Assembly (NCBI GenBank): GCA_018241025.1
Contig: JAFEEQ010000004.1
Coordinates: forward strand, 124,001 to 188,000
Source: Pseudomonadota bacterium
GTDB taxonomy: Bacteria; Pseudomonadota; Alphaproteobacteria; Micropepsales; Micropepsaceae
DNA length: 64,000 bases
Reading direction: 5' to 3'
The notes below the pieces were generated by a model. It ran no database searches and had not been told where the DNA came from. It saw only the letters and a program-made list of their open reading frames with translations. Within the stretch, counting starts at the first letter, position 1. Each line of letters begins with the position of its first letter. The position numbers and the translations under genes are program-made. This document shows, in pieces, positions 54,763 through 62,693 of this stretch.

Positions 54763-55566
54763 ATGAGCACGAACAAGATCGGTGATTTCGTTTCCATCGA
54801 ACGCGACGGCGCCATCGCAACTGTCACGATGGATCGTGGCGATGGGCGCAACGCGCTCTCTCGCCAGCTTATCCTCGAGATGACGGAAGCGGCGCGAAGC
54901 TTCGCCGACGATCTCGAGACACAGGCGGTGATCGTCACCGGCAAAGGCGCCTTCACGGCGGGCGCCGATCTGAAAGACCCCGGCATGGATCGGCGCCGCG
55001 CCAACGGCCTGCTCGAACGCCGCGCCATGGTCCGCATTGGCCCCGAACTATGCGACGCCTGGGAGAAGGTCGAGCAGGTCACGATCTGCGCCATCGAGAA
55101 ATACTGCATCGGCGGCGGCGGCGCGCTCGCCGCAGCCTGCGATTTCCGAATCATGGGCGAAGGCTCCCACATCCGCCTGCCCGAAATTCCGCTCGGCATG
55201 AACATGAGCTGGCACGCCGTGCCGCGCCTCGTCTCCCTGATCGGCCCGTCGCGCACCAAGCAGTTCGTGATCTTCGGCGAGAAAGTCGAAGCGGCGCAGG
55301 CCCGCGAATGGGGCCTCGCCGACGAGGTCGCGGCCGACGGCGAGGTGCTCACTGCCGCGAGGCGCTGGGCGGAAAAGGTCGCGAAGCTCCCACCGAACGC
55401 GGTGCGCATGTCGAAGCAGGGCGTGAACGCGGCCGCCAACGCGCTGCATCAGGCGACAACATTCATGGATCTCGATCAATACGCGCTGGCGACGACCAGC
55501 GAGGACTACCGCGAGGCCGTCAAAGCCTTCCTCGAAAAACGCGAACCGAAGTTCACAGGCCGCTGA
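54763..55566 (+). CDS. Enoyl-CoA hydratase/isomerase family protein
   Basis: A 267-residue crotonase-fold protein with the oxyanion segments AFTAGADLKD and CIGGGGALAAACDFRIM. The region after them reads HIRLPEIPLGMNMSWHAVPRLVSLIG, where the usual GxxGG-like turn is changed to MNMSWHA; the catalytic Glu pair of classical hydratases is not clearly present, so another crotonase reaction is possible. GLADEVAADGEVLTAA and the C-terminal helix match the family. It may act on acyl-CoA linked to the neighbouring SDR, which is inference. Confidence 0.85.
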   Translation: MSTNKIGDFVSIERDGAIATVTMDRGDGRNALSRQLILEMTEAARSFADDLETQAVIVTGKGAFTAGADLKDPGMDRRRANGLLERRAMVRIGPELCDAWEKVEQVTICAIEKYCIGGGGALAAACDFRIMGEGSHIRLPEIPLGMNMSWHAVPRLVSLIGPSRTKQFVIFGEKVEAAQAREWGLADEVAADGEVLTAARRWAEKVAKLPPNAVRMSKQGVNAAANALHQATTFMDLDQYALATTSEDYREAVKAFLEKREPKFTGR

Positions 55567-55648
55567 CGCCAGACCTGACCAATCTTGGGCGTTGACCCGG
55601 ATCGCCTTCTGAAAAAATCTCCAGTCACTCAATATGGGGACTGGCGTG

Positions 55649-55789
55649 ATGGGCGAAGAATTGGAAACCCGGCAGGAGTCACCGCTCCGCGCACCTTGGA
55701 CGCGTCCGTCCGTGAAGCGTCTCGAGGCCAGCACGGCAGAGACGCACTCCGCGACATTTCCGGACGGTCTCGGCGATCAGTTGTCGTAG
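55649..55789 (+). CDS. 46-residue small ORF, possible peptide precursor
   Basis: ATG 55649 is preceded by GGGGA at 55636-55640 and the frame ends at 55789. The product contains a PWTRPSVKRLEASTAE segment and ends PDGLGDQLS. Small Pro/Trp/Arg-rich ORFs with a W-x-R-P-x-V-x-R-L core and a DG-containing C-terminus recur in alphaproteobacteria and some look like peptide precursors. No maturation enzyme is seen nearby, and the rest of the 236-base gap is empty, so the coding call is tentative. Confidence 0.45.
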   Translation: MGEELETRQESPLRAPWTRPSVKRLEASTAETHSATFPDGLGDQLS

Positions 55790-55803
55790 AGCCACCGGTG
55801 CGC

Positions 55804-56229
55804 CTACTTCATGAGGCGCATCGCTACCTGGGCCAGAAGCACCTTGGCGCCCTTGCGGCCCAGCGCCCGGTCCGTCACGCCCTGCAGGCGATCGGCAATC
55901 AGCGTGACATCCGGCTGTTTCCAGGAACGGACCGCTGTGGTGCTGTAATTCAGCAGATTCCGTACATAGGCATCGCGCAGAACCGGTAGGGCGTGCTGCG
56001 CCTCGGCGCGAAGTTTCTCGTCCGGGATATCGAGACCGATGCCGATCATCAGCATCCCGACCGGTTTGTCGCCGTCGAGGATGGTCGAATACATCGGCTC
56101 GATCATCACATAGGACGCGGACTGCGTGACCTTGTGCTTGGGGCTCTTGCCGCCACCCTCTCCGGCATGCGCGGGCACCGCCAGCACGGCGGCCAGCGCA
56201 AGCACGGCAAGGCGGGGCAAGGATCGCAT
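55804..56229 (-). CDS. Exported protein of unknown function, FliL-like
   Basis: A 141-residue protein with a signal peptide MRSLPRLAVLALAAVLAVPAHAGE and a mature part that begins SYVMIEPMYSTILDGDKPVGMLMIGIGLDI and has LRDAYVRNLLNYSTTAVRSW then ALGRKGAKVLLAQVAMRL. The strand-helix pattern resembles the periplasmic domain of FliL, but membership is not certain and no flagellar genes are near. It diverges from the PQQ-type dehydrogenase gene across 81 bases. Confidence 0.6.
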   Translation of the reverse strand: MRSLPRLAVLALAAVLAVPAHAGEGGGKSPKHKVTQSASYVMIEPMYSTILDGDKPVGMLMIGIGLDIPDEKLRAEAQHALPVLRDAYVRNLLNYSTTAVRSWKQPDVTLIADRLQGVTDRALGRKGAKVLLAQVAMRLMK

Positions 56230-56310
56230 AAGGGCTCCCGGACGTTCACCGGAAGGTTTAAGCCCGTGGCAGTAAAGCCTTCCTTGCCGCCGGTCCCTTC
56301 TGGAGCATCC

Positions 56311-57528
56311 ATGTCCCGACTTTCACCCGTATTGGCTGCCGTCTCCATCGTTCTCGGTGCCGCCGCCGCATTCGCCGCGGACCACCCCGGACAGAAATTC
56401 GACATTTCGATCAAAGACTTGCCGAAGCCCTACGCGACTCCGGGAGTTGCCAATCCGTCCTTCAAGGTCACAAAGCCGGCCGGCGCGGGTCTTGAGGCGC
56501 CTACCGGGTTCCATGTCGCGCCTTTCGCCACCGGGTTCGATGACGTGCGCTGGCTTGCGGACGCGCCCGATGGCGACGTGTTCCTGGCAGAGACGCGGGC
56601 CGGCCGGATCACCCGTCTGCACGAGGCTGGCGGATCGCTCGTCCGGAGTGTCGCCGCCGACGGCTTCCAGCGTCCGCACGGCATGGCCGTGTCGGGAAAC
56701 ACGCTTTACGTCAGCGACCTCATGGCGGTCTGGAAGCTCACCTTCCCCGACGGCCCCCTCAAGCCGGCGCACAAGGCGCGCGTGACGACGGTCAAGGATC
56801 TCTCGCCGGTCGGCAACCACTGGACCCGCGATCTGGCGATCGATTCCAAAGGCATGATCTATATCGGCATCGGCAGCGCCAGCAACGTCGGCGAGGATGC
56901 GCCGACCCGCGCCACGATACAGACCGTCAACCGCGACGGCACGCTCTCGCCCTTCGCCACCGGGCTGCGCAATCCGGTCGGCCTGCAGTTCTATCCGGGT
57001 ACGGACGATCTCTTCGTCACCGTGAACGAGCGCGACGGTCTCGGCGATGGGCTGGTGCCGGACTACCTCACCCATGTGCAGCGCGGCGGCTTCTATGGCT
57101 GGCCCTATGCCTATCTCGGCCATCATCCCGATCCCGATTTCGGCGCCAAACGGCCGGATCTGGTGGCAAAGGCGATTGTCCCGGACCTGCTGTTCCAGGC
57201 CCATTCCGCGCCGCTCGGGCTTGTTTTCTACGAAGGCGGGATGTTCCCGGCCTCCTACAAGGGCGATGCCTTTGTCGCCCTGCATGGTTCGTGGAATTCC
57301 GGCGTCCCGACGGGTTACAAGATCGTCCGCGTTCCGTTTCGCAACGGCCGTCCGGCCGGCGGCTATGAGAACTTCGTCACCGGCTTCCGCGAAGGTGACG
57401 GCGCGCCGGGTCACCCGGCGCATGTCTGGGGCCGCCCGGTAGGCCTCGCCGTGATGAAGGATGGCGGCCTGCTGATCGCCGACGACGTCGGAAAAACGAT
57501 CTGGCGCGTGAGTTATGATGGGAAGTGA
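56311..57528 (+). CDS. Secreted PQQ-type sugar/sorbosone dehydrogenase family protein
   Basis: A 405-residue periplasmic beta-propeller with a signal peptide SRLSPVLAAVSIVLGAAAAFAA. It matches the glucose/sorbosone dehydrogenase fold: GFDDVRWLADAPDGDVFLAE, DLAIDSKGMIYIGIGSASNVGED, FATGLRNPVGLQFYPGTDDLFVTVNERDGLGDGLVPDYLTHV, GFYGWPYAY and ALHGSWNSGVPTGYK. The Arg and His residues that bind PQQ in soluble glucose dehydrogenases have candidates in GLRNP and GNHWTRD, but the family includes members with no known activity. TGGAG precedes ATG 56311. Confidence 0.88.
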   Translation: MSRLSPVLAAVSIVLGAAAAFAADHPGQKFDISIKDLPKPYATPGVANPSFKVTKPAGAGLEAPTGFHVAPFATGFDDVRWLADAPDGDVFLAETRAGRITRLHEAGGSLVRSVAADGFQRPHGMAVSGNTLYVSDLMAVWKLTFPDGPLKPAHKARVTTVKDLSPVGNHWTRDLAIDSKGMIYIGIGSASNVGEDAPTRATIQTVNRDGTLSPFATGLRNPVGLQFYPGTDDLFVTVNERDGLGDGLVPDYLTHVQRGGFYGWPYAYLGHHPDPDFGAKRPDLVAKAIVPDLLFQAHSAPLGLVFYEGGMFPASYKGDAFVALHGSWNSGVPTGYKIVRVPFRNGRPAGGYENFVTGFREGDGAPGHPAHVWGRPVGLAVMKDGGLLIADDVGKTIWRVSYDGK

Positions 57529-57598
57529 GGTTGGCTTGCCAACCGAAGCTGCATGATCCGGGTAAGGCCTCCCTACGCTCCTTCGGAGCTTCGGGAGA

Positions 57599-57627
57599 CA
57601 ACCTCCGCTGCTACGCAGCGCAGGTTG
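57599..57627 (-). terminator. Hairpin just past tRNA-Ala
   Basis: CAACCT-C-CGCTGC, loop TAC, GCAGCG-C-AGGTTG pairs with one C-C mismatch. It begins at the 3' end of tRNA-Ala on the minus strand and probably ends or protects its transcript. There is no T-run. Confidence 0.5.
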
Positions 57628-57701
57628 GTGGAGCTGAGCGGAATCGAACCGCTGGCCTTCTCATTGCGAACGAGACGCTCTCCCAACTGAGCTACAGCCC
57701 C
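57626..57701 (-). tRNA. tRNA-Ala(CGC)
   Basis: Minus-strand cloverleaf: acceptor GGGGCTG at 57701-57695 with CAGCTCC, D arm TAGCTCAGTTGGGAGAGC, anticodon loop TTCGCAA with anticodon CGC, T arm GGTTCGATTCC, discriminator A and genomic CCA at 57628-57626. It should read GCG codons. It lies in a gap of 379 bases between the PQQ-type gene and yggT that contains no other gene. Confidence 0.97.
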
Positions 57702-57907
57702 GAACCACGCTTGCGCCGGAGCCCCGGCGCGGGCGGGTATGTAGGGAGCCGGGGTAGAGGGTGTCAAGCGGGCTTGAGCGCCCGCGTTGCTGCCCGTTCG
57801 GGATACCCGGTCCGGGGGCTGAAACCGCCCGGAAGTTCTTGGAATAGTGAGGTCCAGAGGCTACAAGCGGGCCACGCAACGGCAGTCCACAGGTGCGATC
57901 CAGACTG

Positions 57908-58216
57908 ATGTTCTATGTCATCGTTCACCCGCTCGGCGTGCTGATCTACTACCTGCTGAACCTCGCCCAATTCATCGTGATCGCCGCCGTGATCGTCAGC
58001 TGGCTGGTCGCGTTTGGCGTCATCAACATGCACAACCCGACCGTGCGCCAGATTGTGCGCGCGCTCGATGCGCTGACGGAACCGCTGTTCCGGCCCTTTC
58101 GCCGCCTTCTGCCGCCGGTCGGCGGGCTCGACCTTTCGCCGGTGCTGGTCCTGATCGCGATCTACGTGCTCCAGGTCTTCACCCTCGACCTCTTCGATTA
58201 TCTCGAACGGCTCTGA
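57908..58216 (+). CDS. YggT family membrane protein
   Basis: A 102-residue protein with two long hydrophobic segments (about 14-38 and 76-97) and the YggT signature INMHNPTVRQIVRALDALTEPLFRPFRRLLPPVGGLDLSPV. YggT proteins occur in both bacteria and plastids; those studied affect osmotic or division-related functions. ATG 57908 is used, with a GTG at 57893 also in frame. It begins the yggT-DUF167-folD unit (5- and 2-base gaps). Confidence 0.9.
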   Translation: MFYVIVHPLGVLIYYLLNLAQFIVIAAVIVSWLVAFGVINMHNPTVRQIVRALDALTEPLFRPFRRLLPPVGGLDLSPVLVLIAIYVLQVFTLDLFDYLERL

Positions 58217-58221
58217 TCGCC

Positions 58222-58524
58222 ATGGCGCGCCTGCGCGAACTGGACGGCAGGCTCATCTTCCAGGTCCGGCTGACACCCAAGGGCGGCCGTGACGCGCTCG
58301 AACGCTGGATGACAGGCGCCGACGGCAAGGAACATCTGAAAGCCCGCGTCGCCGCGCCACCGGAAGACGGCAAGGCCAATGCCGCGCTGATCGCGCTGCT
58401 CGCCAAGAGCCTCGGCGTCGCGAAATCGTCCATTGCCATCGTCGCCGGCGACACCGCGAGACTCAAAACCATTGCCATTGAATCCACCGTGCCGGCCGCA
58501 AGGCTGCAAACCTGGGGAGACTGA
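58222..58524 (+). CDS. DUF167 (YggU) family protein
   Basis: A 100-residue protein with the family block QVRLTPKGGRDALERW and ARVAAPPEDGKANAALIALLAKSLGVAKSSIAIVAGDTARLKT. The fold is a small mixed alpha/beta domain of unknown function, often next to yggT. ATG 58222 comes 5 bases after yggT. It is cotranscribed with folD. Confidence 0.9.
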   Translation: MARLRELDGRLIFQVRLTPKGGRDALERWMTGADGKEHLKARVAAPPEDGKANAALIALLAKSLGVAKSSIAIVAGDTARLKTIAIESTVPAARLQTWGD

Positions 58525-58526
58525 AC

Positions 58527-59411
58527 ATGACTGCCAGCATCATCGACGGAAAAGTCTATGCCGCCCGGCTTCGCATCAAGGTCGAGGCCGAAACCTCGAA
58601 GTTGAAGGCCGCCCATGGCGTCGTGCCGGGTCTCGCCACCGTCCTCGTCGGCAACGATCCGGCGAGCGAGATCTACGTTCGCAACAAGGGCAAGGTCGCC
58701 GAGGCCATCGGCTTCAAATCGGCGCATGTCTCGCTTCCCGCCGATGCGAGCGAGGCCGCGGTGCTCAAGGCTGTCGAAGTCCTCAACGCCGACAAATCCA
58801 TCCACGGCATCCTCGTGCAGATGCCGCTCCCCAAACAGGTGCGCGAAGCCGCGGTGCTCGACACGCTCGATCCGGCGAAAGATGTCGACGCGCTGACGCC
58901 GACCAATGCGGGTCTGCTGCTCAGCGGCCGGGCGCACCTGGTGTCATGCACGCCGGCCGGCGTGATGATGCTGCTGAAGGAATATGTCGGCGATGTCGCC
59001 GGCCGAGACGTTCTCGTCATTGGCCGCTCGCTGCTGTTCGGCAAGCCTTCAGCGCAGCTCTTCCTCGCCGCCAACGCAACCGTGACGATGGCCCATTCGC
59101 GCACGCGCGATCTCTCCGGCCATGCCCGCCGCGCCGATATCCTCGTCGCCGCCATCGGCAAGCCGAACTTCGTCCCGGGCGACTGGATCAAGCCGGGCAG
59201 CGTTGTCGTCGATGTCGGCATCAACCGGATCGATGCCGGCGGCGGCAAAACCAAGGTCGTTGGCGACGTCGACTACGACGCCGCTGCCAGGATCGCAGGG
59301 CACATCACGCCTGTCCCGGGCGGGGTCGGCGCGATGACGATTGTCTGCCTGATGCGCAACACGCTGATCGCGGCCTGTGCCCAGAACGGCCTCGCCGCGC
59401 CCGAGCTCTGA
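58527..59411 (+). CDS. folD: Bifunctional 5,10-methylene-THF dehydrogenase/cyclohydrolase
   Basis: Interconverts methylene-, methenyl- and formyl-tetrahydrofolate. The 294-residue product has the catalytic Tyr and Lys in ASEIYVRNKGK, the LVQMPLPKQV block, the NADP Rossmann site VIGRSLLFGKPSAQL and TPVPGGVGAMT, where the usual Pro in GVGPMT is Ala. Everything else is standard for FolD. It follows DUF167 by 2 bases and ends 6 bases before the convergent sco1. Confidence 0.96.
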   Translation: MTASIIDGKVYAARLRIKVEAETSKLKAAHGVVPGLATVLVGNDPASEIYVRNKGKVAEAIGFKSAHVSLPADASEAAVLKAVEVLNADKSIHGILVQMPLPKQVREAAVLDTLDPAKDVDALTPTNAGLLLSGRAHLVSCTPAGVMMLLKEYVGDVAGRDVLVIGRSLLFGKPSAQLFLAANATVTMAHSRTRDLSGHARRADILVAAIGKPNFVPGDWIKPGSVVVDVGINRIDAGGGKTKVVGDVDYDAAARIAGHITPVPGGVGAMTIVCLMRNTLIAACAQNGLAAPEL

Positions 59412-59417
59412 CCGGCG

Positions 59418-60017
59418 TCAAAGATGCGCGCGCAGGGCCTTGGCCAGCCCATTGGGTCCGATGGCGGTATCGTCCCAGAAGGCGACGAACTTGCCGTCGG
59501 GCCCCATCAAATAGATCGCGCTCGAATGGTTGAAACCATAAGTACCGCCGGGCAGCGGCTGCTTGGTGGCAACGACGTTGTAGGCATCGGTCACGGCGTG
59601 AACGCTCTTCGGATCGCCGGTCAGGCCAATGAAGCCGGGCGCGATGGCGGCAAGGTAATCCTTCAGCTTGGCGGGCGTGTCGCGTTCCGGATCGACCGTG
59701 ACGAAGATCGGGACCACGCGGCTCGCATCCGGCCCCAGCCGTTTCCAGGCATCGTCCATCAAGGAAAGCGTGGTCGGACAGACATCGGGGCAATAGGTGT
59801 AGCCGAAATAGATCAGCATGTAGCGACCGGCGAATTCCGACGATTTTCGCTTGTGTCCGAACTGATCGACCAGTGTGAAGGGGCCACCGACTTGCGCAGT
59901 TCCGGTGCTGACGACGCCACCTTGCGGCAGGCGATCCGCCGCGCGCCAGAGATAGGTCCCAAGGATCAGCGCCAGGACCAGCGCGGCAGGCAGAACGATG
60001 ATGGGCAGTCGGCGCAT
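59418..60017 (-). CDS. SCO1/SenC copper chaperone
   Basis: Delivers copper to the CuA site of cytochrome oxidase or acts as a thiol-redox sensor. The 199-residue protein has an N-terminal membrane anchor (residues 5-25), then the thioredoxin-fold with GYTYCPDVCP (Cys76 and Cys80) and the third copper ligand His164 in GFNHSSAIYL. It diverges from the RegB-type kinase gene across 95 bases, the arrangement of prrC-prrB in Rhodobacter, where PrrC and PrrB exchange the redox signal. Confidence 0.93.
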   Translation of the reverse strand: MRRLPIIVLPAALVLALILGTYLWRAADRLPQGGVVSTGTAQVGGPFTLVDQFGHKRKSSEFAGRYMLIYFGYTYCPDVCPTTLSLMDDAWKRLGPDASRVVPIFVTVDPERDTPAKLKDYLAAIAPGFIGLTGDPKSVHAVTDAYNVVATKQPLPGGTYGFNHSSAIYLMGPDGKFVAFWDDTAIGPNGLAKALRAHL

Positions 60018-60112
60018 GAATGCGTACCCGGATTGAAGCCGCGGGGTGCGGGATTGATAATCGCCGGGCGCGCCCCGGCAAAGCGGCGAATCGGCGCGCG
60101 GCGGGAGAGGGC

Positions 60113-61510
60113 ATGAGCGTCAGCGAAACATTGGAACAGGCGCCGCAGCAATTGCGGGTCTTCGCCGAGACCACTGCAACGGCCTCGCGTGGCCGCGTCC
60201 GGTTAAGGACCCTGTCGAACCTGCGCTGGATGGCGATCGGGGGCCAATCCGCGGCGCTTTTCATCGTCTTCTTCGGCTTCGGCTATTCGCTGCCATTGGT
60301 CGAGTGCGCCGGCATGATCGCGGCGAGCATTGCGGTCAATGTCGTCCTCGCCCTGCGCTATCCGGCCTCGCATCGCCTGACCAACCGCGAAGCCACGGTC
60401 TACCTCGGCTTCGACGTGCTGCAGCTCGCGGCACTGCTGTTCCTGACCGGCGGGATCACCAATCCCTTCGCCCTGATGTTCATCGCGCCGGTGGTAATCG
60501 CGGCTGCCACATTGAACCTCGGCAACACGTTTATTCTGGGCGGGACAGCCTTCGCCGCCGTCTGCCTGATTTCGGTCTTTCACGAACCGCTGCCGTGGCC
60601 CGCAGGCGAGGCGCTGGTTCTGCCCACACTCTACCAGGCCGGCATCTGGGCCTCGCTGGTGATCGGTATCGGCTTCACCTCGATCTATGCCTGGCGCATC
60701 GCGTCGGAAGGCGCGCGCATGTCGGCGGGCCTCGCCGCGACACAGCTCGCCCTGTCGCGCGAGCACCGGCTCGCATCGATCGGCGCCCTTGCCACCGCCG
60801 CCGCGCATGAACTCGGCACGCCGCTCGGCACGATTGCCGTCGTTGCGCGCGAACTGGAACGCGTGCTGCCGCGCGACTCGTCCGAGGCACAGGACGCCGC
60901 GCTCCTGCGCGAACAGGCGGAACGCTGCCGCGCCATCCTTGCCCGTCTCGCCAACCCGGAAGAGACGCTTCTGGGCGAAACCGCGCGCCTGCCGCTCGGC
61001 CCCTTCCTCGAAAATCTCGTCGAGCCATTCCGTGGCGAAGATATCGACATCACGATCGAGCTCCTGCCCGAGGTTGCCGGCATCGCGCCGCCGCAGGTCT
61101 GGCGCGCGCCGGAGCTTCTGCACGGCCTCGGCAACATCATCGAGAACGCAGCGGATTTCGCGAAGACACGCGTCCGCGTCCAGGCGCGCTGGAGCGCAAG
61201 CCGCCTCAGCATCGCGATCGAGGACGACGGTCCGGGCTTCGCACCCGAGATTTTCGAACGCATCGGCGAGCCCTACATCACGTCGCGGCCGGGCAGCTTC
61301 GCCCTCGGCGAAACCGAAATCGGGCCGAGCGGCACGCTCGACAAGCATGAAGGCATGGGCCTCGGCTTCTTCATCGCCAAGACGTTGCTCGAACAGACCG
61401 GCGCCACCGTCGGTGCGATCAATCTCGATTCCGGCGGCGCACGCGTCAGCGCATTCTGGCCGCGCGGAACGATCGACGGCGAAGCACCGCCGGGGCGCGG
61501 CGAGGGTTAA
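60113..61510 (+). CDS. regB: RegB/PrrB-type redox sensor histidine kinase
   Basis: A 465-residue inner-membrane kinase that responds to the redox state of the electron transport chain. Residues 30-195 hold about six helices with the quinone-binding loop LTGGITNPFALMF (Gly113-Gly114 ... Asn117-Pro118). The cytoplasmic part has the H-box AAAHELGTPLGTIAVVARELE with His232, the redox-active Cys272 in QAERCRAILARLANP, the N-box and GMGLGFFIAKTLLEQTGA. The regulator RegA, normally adjacent, is not in the window. GGGAGAGG precedes ATG 60113. Confidence 0.93.
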   Translation: MSVSETLEQAPQQLRVFAETTATASRGRVRLRTLSNLRWMAIGGQSAALFIVFFGFGYSLPLVECAGMIAASIAVNVVLALRYPASHRLTNREATVYLGFDVLQLAALLFLTGGITNPFALMFIAPVVIAAATLNLGNTFILGGTAFAAVCLISVFHEPLPWPAGEALVLPTLYQAGIWASLVIGIGFTSIYAWRIASEGARMSAGLAATQLALSREHRLASIGALATAAAHELGTPLGTIAVVARELERVLPRDSSEAQDAALLREQAERCRAILARLANPEETLLGETARLPLGPFLENLVEPFRGEDIDITIELLPEVAGIAPPQVWRAPELLHGLGNIIENAADFAKTRVRVQARWSASRLSIAIEDDGPGFAPEIFERIGEPYITSRPGSFALGETEIGPSGTLDKHEGMGLGFFIAKTLLEQTGATVGAINLDSGGARVSAFWPRGTIDGEAPPGRGEG

Positions 61511-62693
61511 GCCGTTTTGCGCGCCAACGCCGCGCGATAGACCTCGAGATAGGCCTGCGCGACATTGCGCGGATCGAACATCGCCTCGGCGCTCCGGCGC
61601 GCGGCGTCCTGGAAAGTATGTCCACTCCGGCTTGCTTCCAGTCCGGCCGCAATGGCACGGGCGAGGCTTGCCGTGTCGCCCTCGTTTGCGAGAAATCCGT
61701 TGATCCCGTTCTGCACCATGTCCGGCACGCCGCCAATGCGGAAGGCCGCGACCGGTGTGCCGCAACTGAGAGCTTCGGCAACGGTGTTGGGCAGATTGTC
61801 CTGCACAGAAGGCAGGACGAAAAGATCGCCGGCGCGATAGGCATCGACGATGTCCGCGTCCGATCGCAGTGTGCCGAGAAGATGAACCGGCATATCGAGG
61901 CCGATGCGGCCGCGCGCGTCTTCGCCCGATCCGAAGATCGCGAGATGCACATCCTTGCGCCCCAATTGCTGCAGGGCATCGCGCAGGAGCGGATAGCCCT
62001 TCATCACGTTCTGCACCGCCTTGTTGCCGCCGAACACGACAATCGGCGCATCGGGGGGAAGTCCGAATTTCTGCCGTGCCGCCGCCTGATCGCCGGGTGT
62101 GAAGCACGTGGTGTCGATCGGGTTGGCGATGATCGAGACCGGCATTCTCGCGAACAACGAACCTTCCGCGCGCGCGCTCTCTGCCATCCAGGTGCTTGGC
62201 GCGACGATCGAGAATTCGTGCCCGTTCCAGGCGGCCCGTTTGCGCCCTAACAGCCTACTGGAGAGGTCCGCGTCGCGGCTGCTCCCGAGCACCGGGCAGC
62301 GCCCGCAATTGTTCCGATAGTGCGTGCAGCCTTCGGTGTAATGGCATCCGCCGGTGAACGGCCACATGTCGTGCAGTGTCCACACCACCGGTGTGCGCAG
62401 AGCGCCGATGCCTTCCGGTGAGAAGTAGCCGTAATTGACCCAGTGCAGATGCACGATGTCCGCGCCTGCGGCGTCGATCGCGGCCGCGTGATCTGAGGTT
62501 CGCAGCGCGGGCGAGAAATTGAGCTTGCGGAAAAGCTTGGCGCCCTTGGAATAGGCAAGCACGGGCAGCCGGTCGAGAGCCTTGTACCATAGTCCACGTT
62601 GACGCCCGCATCGCGCAGCGCCTGGGCGATGCGCTGCATTGCGCGCGCCGCCCCGCCGTCGGAGCGCGTGACATTGGCCATCAGGACTTTCAC
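61507..62693 (-). pseudogene. Glycosyltransferase group 1 gene with a frameshift
   Basis: A GT4-like transferase. GTG 62693 opens KVLMANVTRSDGGAARAMQRIAQALRDAGVNVD, a GT-B N-terminus, which ends near 62592; the family continues one frame over as LWYKALDRLPVLAYSKGAKLF, HLHWVNYGYFS, HDMWPFTGGCHYTEGCTHY, and the C-terminal domain GGNKAVQNVMKG, LPSVQDNLPNTVAEALSCGTPVAAFRIGG to the stop at 61507. A base is missing near 62592-62594 (GTGGA|CTATGG). Either the gene is newly inactive or the base call is wrong. Its GTG overlaps the stop of the next gene (GTGA). Confidence 0.8.

Noticed and set aside
57529..57544. GGTTGG-CTTG-CCAACC hairpin after the PQQ-type gene
   Set aside because: Small and without a T-run; could be a terminator part but the support is too thin for a feature.
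60203..62107. 634-codon minus-strand frame across regB and the glycosyltransferase
   Set aside because: Shadow frame of two genes in other frames with clear motifs.
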